A stretch of 64,000 nucleotides of DNA from Juglans regia (lineage: Eukaryota > Streptophyta > Magnoliopsida > Fagales > Juglandaceae), in contig NC_049902.1 of assembly GCF_001411555.2 (NCBI RefSeq), forward strand, positions 17,927,420 through 17,991,419. The letters run 5' to 3'. This document shows positions 57,166 to 64,000 of this stretch, piece by piece (position 1 is the first letter of the stretch; each line of letters opens with the position of its first letter). The position numbers and the translations under genes were made by a program. The notes beneath the pieces were generated by a model. It did not search any database. It had not been told where the DNA came from and worked only from the letters and a program-made list of their open reading frames with translations.

Positions 57166-58700
57166 TTTTTGGAAATGATTTAATATTTCATACTTAGATA
57201 ATACATCTATATTCCTTTCCTATAATACATCTGGTGCAAAAGCAGATCTTACTATATGTTCTCTTTCTTCGAATTGCATATCAGGTAGAGTAGGCCTCGG
57301 ATATCAATTACGAATAATAGAAACATGATATTTAGAATCCCTAACTGAAAAACTATTAAGATGATTTCCTCTAATCTTATTTATTTGTAAATCTAAATTT
57401 TTATATTGGTTTTCAATATTGCTTATTTTAGAATCAGATAATACTGGTAAGTCTATCTTACTTAATACATTAATATGAGGTTATTTTGAGATATATGTGG
57501 TATTAGTAATATTTAATTTTTATAATTTATTAGATATTTATTCTAATAAATCATTTTTGTTTCTGGATAAATAGTTTTTAGATGAGATGAGATTTCATGG
57601 AGAACAAATAAAGGGGTTTCTTTTGCTTCTTTAATAGTAGGATTAATAGAAGATATTTGAATTTCAATTCTTTCTAATTGTTTACTCATAACTTTTAGAT
57701 ATAAATTGGTGTAATTATTTTGTTGGATTATATTATCAGTGTTTTTACCTTCTATTGTATTATTATATTTTTTTATTAGTGTAACCAATATTTGAGTATT
57801 TCTTTGATTGGACTTGATGGCTTCAAAATGGGGTATTCTTCATAAACAATTTGATTATTTTCTTTTTTAATCCATTGATTTGTAGTCATGTTTATGGTTG
57901 ATAATTGGTTTGATTGATAGATTTCAAACCATGTAAAGAAATCTATATTAATCTATATTCTTTCTAGATACTCATAATATTTTTCTCGAATATAATCTCT
58001 TTCTATTTTTGTAAAAGTCGAGAAAAATACTAATCTTTTGTGACTATTTTTTTTCTTTCATATAATTTTGTTTGAAATATTTTTTATTAATTTTAAATTC
58101 TTCTTTACTCAAGGTGTATATTTGGGTATCATCTCTAATTACTTGTGAATATGTTGAAGAAAAATTTTTCTTTTCAGGATTATAAGAGGTGGATGCCGTA
58201 TCTGAATGATCAACAGTATATATTGGTGTATCAATAATATTTTCGGGAATAATTTTCTGAATCTGTGTGTTTAGATTTTGGAATTTAGTATCAAAATTTT
58301 GATATCTATTCCGAGAAATTTATGTAAGAAACTAGAAGGTGCTGGAGAAGAATAATGTGATAAAGATTTCTTAAAGGTTGAAAATCAATTTGGACTGTTC
58401 CGTCCATTTTTTTTATCTATATATTTAAGACCATCTTTAGAATTATTTTTTATTTTAGGTAATGAAGTAATGCTCTCTACTTGTCATTTATTAGGAAGAG
58501 TAATTTGATTCAAATTAATTTGTTTAGGAATTTATACACTAAAGTTTTGTCTACTAGATTATAATAACAATGTATATTCTTTTGGATTGGTAATAAGAGC
58601 TTGTGGTTCTAATGTTGTTTTTATCTATTATAATGAATCCTACATATCAGTATCAAATAATATGATAACCATTTTTTTTAATGTTTAATGTTAAGATATG

Positions 58701-58946
58701 TAAGATATTAGTATCAAATAATGAAAGAGAATAATTGAGATAATAATTAAAATAAACTGGACCTTGGAACAAGTTTGATTCTACCATGCCAAGTAATGAA
58801 TCATGAAAATTATAGTGTCATCCATCCCTTAGACAGAGTAATACTTAGGTGTTTAATCTATTTCTAGTGATTGATTTTATAGCTATTTGTATTAATCTAA
58901 TATGTATGAAAGAATATTTATGTTTTTTGTGATGTTTGATAACTTA
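58701..58946. other. Segment between the viral relic and the LTR cluster
   Basis: AT-rich sequence of uncertain origin, possibly the viral non-coding region. No gene can be supported. Confidence 0.35.
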
Positions 58947-60743
58947 TGTAACGTCCATCGTTGTGGTGAGATTTTTTATAAAATGATTTTAAAAAGGACG
59001 ACGAGAATTACCGTTCGATTTAAAACTTTTTACTTCCATACCCATGGTGTAAGACTCTAAGTTATAAAATAAAATGTGATTTGAGAATAAAAGAGTTTTA
59101 CAGCAGAAAACATCAATCTTAAAATAAAAAGGCCTCTCATACAGTTAAAACTCTCGTGCCTAGACTTTTGTACTCTTCCCCTTGGGCCATGTCCGTCTCG
59201 AAGCGTACTGCTCATTTAGTTCCTGTGGAGGGAGGGGCACACATAAAAGCTAAAATGAGTCGAATACTCAGTAAGCATTACTTCATACCGTTAAAATATA
59301 ATAACATAGGTTTTCATTCATGCATTCATCACTCTATACATACTATACGTACATGAGACATGCATTCGTTTGAAAACATCACTAGGCAGGATTTTTCTTT
59401 AAAAATTGTTTTATTTCCGTAAAACGTATCTCCCATCAGTGTCTTCATTTCTTCAAGAGTTTGATGCATTCATACATTCTTTTTTATCACTTTCTTTGGC
59501 CGGTACATACTGTTACGCCCCTTGTGTTGGGTTAGCGGTCTTCCTTTAGACCCGGACTCTGCCCATGGCCACGGGTTGAGAATCCCTTTCAATTAAGAGG
59601 CAACACTTGGTGCACTATTAGTACTACTTACCCGTCATTGCAATTTGCCCAGTCCTTTGGTACCCTTTTCATTTATTCATGTGATCGTTATATATTTTCA
59701 TACATTAAACGTCCAGTCCTTTCTTTCAGTTCCTTTCATTCAGTCATTTCATTTTCATTTAACAGTTCTTTCATGGAAAAACGTTATTTAAAAGCATGGG
59801 TTTAAACATCATCTTTAATGACATTCATAAAGTATCAGTTCATAGGGATATTTTAACATTAGTTCATAGGGACGTTTAAAACACTTTCTTCGCATCATTT
59901 GAAGCATCGCTTAAAAGCACGAGGCATAGGCCTCGCATCTCATTTCGTGAAAATATATACAATAGATACCGCATATAGTCATTCATTCACATGCATACAA
60001 TTAATATTTTGGTTGCATAAAAAGGGGCTGCCAAGAAGGGCCATACATACGTATACCTTTAAACACTTAGCACGCTTTTCATAAAATGCCGTTTCATTTC
60101 GTTTCGTAACGTGTCGTAAAGAAAAACGTTTATTTCTTCATTTTCATATCGTTTAGAAAATTCTAGAAGAGTATAAACATAATACTTACCTAGACTCTAT
60201 GCCATACTCATTTCATGCAGTGTTCATGTGCGTGTCAGATGGCAACCTACATGCATACACATAACCTTGACGTTATTCTCCATCTAGTGCATAAGCAACT
60301 AAACTTAAGATATAACTACACTTTACTTGAAACACTCTCCTTATATCTCGTACTCTTACATGTCCCTTTACTATGTTAAAACTTTTGGGATCTACTTACG
60401 GTCACTACTCAAGGTCTTACCTCGAGTGCTCATCCACTAAAGTGAACCTCCACGATTCACCTTAGGATCAAGATGCCAAGACTTTCGTTTTACTCTTCCT
60501 ATTGACCACATTCGGATGCATGATTCCGACCGACAAAGTCACGCATCACAATCCTAGACAATACACCTGTCACTATCTTCATGCATCTTAGCTCACACTA
60601 AATCCTCATTTCCATCCATACATGCTACACGGCTCTAAACCAACTTTGAGGCTTAAGCACCGTGCAACTATGCTTAGGACAGATTACCCATCACATATGG
60701 TGAATCCGTCTGACACATGTGTCTAACCAGATTACACACGTAC
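58947..60743 (-). mobile_element. Giant-LTR family A fragment, minus orientation
   Basis: On the plus strand it starts TGTAACGTCCATCG, the complement of the family A 3' end. Read on the minus strand it parallels 6262-8295 in the first copy: the ATTCACCATATG block, GTAGGTTGCCATCTGACA, the AGGTAAGTATTATG stretch, the AAGGGTACC region and the TATTCGACTCATTTTAG block. It stops abruptly at 60743, where another LTR 5' end starts. Confidence 0.75.
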
Positions 60744-63700
60744 TGTAATACCTGAGTCCCACTACGTAGGTCCTTATTTTATTTTATTAATTCTTTAAGT
60801 TAAATATTTTGAGATAAGAGTTTTTATTATTTTTTATTATTTTATTTTAAGATGAGTATGCTTTATTTTAAAATATGATTTATTAAAATAAAGCAATGGT
60901 ATGATTTTTAAGACTTTGAAATATTTTCCCTTAAACCCTCTAATTTTTATCTATTCAAGAAATGGCCCAAACTCCCTCTACCATAGGATGGGTAAGTGAG
61001 GAAAATATCTCCCCACATTCAATCTCCATTGTTCATCTTCATAGCTTATGAGACAAGTTTTGACTAAAACAATTGAGACATTTCTCTCTTGGACTCGTAG
61101 GCTTCCTAAGCAAGCTACTAAATTTCCTTTTCACCTTTTCTTGCACCTGTTAGTTCTAAGGCAAGCAAAGAGAGAATTTCTCAAGCCCTATCTAAGCGAA
61201 ATCCCTTCATTCACATGAAAGACCCTCTTGGTTTCCTCTAGCCCGCACGATTTCCTCTTCCTTCTTCAAACCGATTTCTTCCATTTCCCCAAGCTTAAGA
61301 TCCAACTAAAGTTTCTTCAAGGAGAACGATTTTGCAGTCGTGAATATTTAGATTTCCTCTTCCATTTCTTGTTTGTTGCTCGTTTCCGTATCTTGAAAGG
61401 GAAGCCAAGTCAGGTAACGCTCTTATCCTCAAGATTTCTTGAGGATTGAAATCGTGCTAAGCAAACTCGTGCCATGTATTTGGGGTTTTTGAATTTATGT
61501 GTTGACCGAGTGTTGTGTGGTAGTTTTTAGACTGATTTCTCATTTGTTTCTCCTAATATTTGTTCTAATAGGGTGGTAACCGAGTAGATAAATGATAGCT
61601 TTTATGTGTTATGCTTTGTTTTTGTTTCCAGCCGTGTGTTTTGCAAGGCAATTTTGTTGTAGTCCTTGTATTTTCTAGAGTTTAAACCATGTTTTAATTA
61701 TGTTAAGTCTTGTCTTTATGTGCTAAATTAATGGAGTTGAGGTTTATAATTTTAGACATACTTTCCTCAAGGTTTATGCCCTAAGTAAGCTATTAAGAAT
61801 TTTAATTAAACTAGTAAGCTTGCTTCGGGAATTCTGAGTTGCCGAGTGTTGTATCCATTATTTATGCTATGTTTTCAGAAAAATGTGATGCTTTTCTTAA
61901 GTTTTCTACAACTTTAGTATCGTTTAACTATGTAGTTGAGATTTTGCTTAAGTGAGGGATGTTTAAAAGCATGGATGTACTAAGGCTATTAGCTGTCCAA
62001 GTGTTGCAGAATTGTTTCTGCAATGCATTCTGTTTTGGGGCTTAAACCAACCCATTTCATCCTCTTTGTTCAATTTCACATTTTGTTCAACTAAAGTTAA
62101 ATTTTAGTATGAAAAACCATTGAAAACAAGTGACAAAATCAACCTTCTTGTGAGCTTTGGCCCTTTTATTGGATTTACCTTCCATACGATATTACAAAGT
62201 CATCAAATGTCCTCTTTGATGAAAATTTCAGACTTGTAGCAATTCATTGTTCCTTTCCCTTTTTAAATAAATTCCTACCATCTATGCATTTCTAACCTAT
62301 GATTTCCATCTACCCTTCATGTAGAAAATAATGACTTTTAAAGGGATAGCAAACATGCTATTTACTTTCATGAGTTTCTTTAAAATGTTTGGAATGAGGA
62401 TTTTAATGTTTTGACCTAGTGCCATGTATGGTGGGTAGCTAAATGTGTTAAAGTTGTACCTTGTAGATAATGTTCATTAAGTGAGAAAGGGTCTAAGAAA
62501 ACATTTTAATTCCACATTGGAATTAAAGTGAGTGTGTAAGAGTGTCGGTTAGTAAAACTTAAAGTAAGATGTATATTAATGTGTTTATTCCATTTCATTG
62601 AATATGAGTTTATTTTCAAGTTCAAAGGAACTCACTGGTAAAGCTCGCAGTTAAGTAGCTATGACCATGCTTCTTACACAAAGTTCTCTTTATGAAAGAA
62701 TGTCTCTCTCTCTTTTCAAATGTTCTTCTAAAGAAAGAGTAAATGTATATATTATGTACAAGCTCTTTCTTGATAGTCCCTGTTAAGCACCTTATCGATT
62801 ATAATTGTGTGTATGTGTGTAAGGTAATACATGCACGTAGGTTCTAAATCATGAGATTTTCATACATACTCTCACAAGAAACTTATTGATTATTCCTATA
62901 TGTGGTATAGTATGAAAATGTATCTTATTTATAAAAATATATGTGCATTAGACAGAAAGATGATGAAAATGTTTTGATTGCAAAGAAAATGAAAGGAGCA
63001 TCTCATGCCTTATGCTTTAAGTGATACTTTAAATGATGTGAAGAAAATATTTTAAAATGTTCCTATGAACTGATGCTTTAAATGACGTGAAGAAATTGTT
63101 TTAAAATGTCCTTATGAACTGATGATTTATGGATGCCATGAAAGATGATGTCTAAGTTCATGCTTTTAAATGACGTTTTTTTCATGAATGAACTGTTAAA
63201 TGAAAATGACTGAAAGAATTGAAATGAATGAAAGAAATGATTGAATGAATGAATGTCTTATTATATGAAAATACGTAACAGCCATATGAATGAAAAGGGT
63301 ACCAAAGGAATGGGCAGATTACAATGTCAGGTAAGTAGTGTTGGTAGTCCACCCAGTGCTACCTCCTAACTGAAAGGGATTCCCAACCTGTGGCCACGGG
63401 CGGAATCCAGGTCTAAAGGAATACCACCAAATCTAACACACGGGACGTAATAGAGTGTACCGGCCAAATAAAGTGAAACATGAAAGCATGGTTATTTCTT
63501 AAAATGTTATGCATGAAAGCATAATTATTTCTTAAAATGTTTATACATGAAAGTAAGGCTTATTCCATAAACTGTTTATGCATGAAGATTAGCAAATGTT
63601 TATGTATGCACGTTTTCAAAAGAAAAGATTATGTGATTAATAAGTTAACAGCATGGTCAACTGCTTAGTATTCGACTCACTTTGTGTTTATGTTTTAAAC

Positions 63701-64000
63701 GTCCAAATAATGACGAAAAGGCTGGAGAGTAAGGCATTACTGCAGAGAGAGAGGCAGACGCTTAATGTCTTCTCTGTTGGTTCGACCTTGCATGGATGAT
63801 GGGTTATATGTATAGATGTTTTATGTTGGGACGAAGTCTCTTCTTAACTAGAACAGTTATGTTTTTTTATGAACGTATGATGGACTCTGAGAGTCTTATG
63901 GATAAATGTTTGAGTAGGATGTCTGTCAGGTATTCCCTTTTATTAAATTAGAAATTTAGAGTACATGTGTGTCATGTTCATGCTGATCGCGTATTACTAG
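60744..64000 (+). mobile_element. Giant-LTR family A relative, 5' part, runs off the window
   Basis: It begins TGTAATACCTGAGTCCC, the family A 5' terminus, and its distal part (about 63000-63720) matches the ATGAAAG-rich zone, the GGGTACCAAAGG...CAGATTACAATG block and TATTCGACTCACTTTG. Its proximal half is diverged from the first copy and lacks the hairpin array. The 3' end lies beyond 64000. The preceding CGTAC (60739-60743) would be its target duplication, so it probably inserted into the minus-strand copy on its left. Confidence 0.65.

Larger units (their letters stand above)
53057..58700 (-). mobile_element. Endogenous pararetrovirus relic (Caulimoviridae), main part
   Basis: On the minus strand, domains appear in pararetrovirus order: an N-terminal movement-protein-like region (poorly preserved, about 58650-57800), a coat/gag-like region (57165-56569), a CCHC zinc-knuckle remnant (about 56370-56300), the protease, reverse transcriptase and RNase H region (about 55500-54010), then a separate ORF resembling the transactivator class (53905 leftward). 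No integrase or LTRs are seen, which separates it from Gypsy. Stops and frameshifts occur in every domain. It is an old defective genomic copy. Genus (Florendovirus or Petuvirus type) cannot be settled by eye. Confidence 0.75.

Overview
The window is plant nuclear DNA from a woody eudicot. It holds two spliced genes, one intron-hosted snoRNA candidate, and deeply nested transposable elements. The 3-bp-TSD MITE family resembles families I associate with Fagales such as walnut or hickory. That placement is inference, not a match I could run.

Layout: (1) 1-9768 is a decayed LINE split by a 5.56-kb insertion (2732-8295) that behaves like a giant solo LTR (5-bp target duplication, TG...CA ends, no proteins) and carries an unusual hairpin array. 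(2) 9769-15826 is a patchwork of fragments of two giant-LTR families in both orientations. (3) 17185-18917 (minus) is an intact three-exon 2-oxoglutarate/Fe(II) dioxygenase resembling gibberellin 20-oxidase. (4) 20020-26192 is a dead hAT transposon with a BED-finger transposase relic, itself hit by a solo LTR. (5) 27287-31447 (minus) is an intact seven-exon fibrillarin gene. Its fifth intron holds a C/D snoRNA candidate, a decayed second copy of it, and a tRNA-derived SINE inserted in the decayed copy. (6) 32410-39160 is a copia relic containing an AT-rich block, a MITE and a long non-coding LTR-like insert. (7) 39161-42880 is mostly intergenic DNA with four MITEs. (8) 42881-58700 is an endogenous pararetrovirus relic (Caulimoviridae, minus), cut by a Gypsy element (43819-53056), which is cut in turn by a 4.6-kb solo LTR (47357-51963). 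(9) 58947-64000 is a giant-LTR fragment on the minus strand into which a related element on the plus strand appears to have inserted.

Only the dioxygenase, fibrillarin and the intronic snoRNA look functional. Fibrillarin is the methyltransferase of C/D snoRNPs, so a snoRNA in its own intron is a functionally coherent pairing. Exon boundaries for both genes were set by eye from GT/AG sites and reading-frame continuity. They give full-length proteins of 352 and 314 residues. Everything else is transposon or viral debris with stops and frameshifts. The least explained structure is the covarying hairpin array at 4726-5631.
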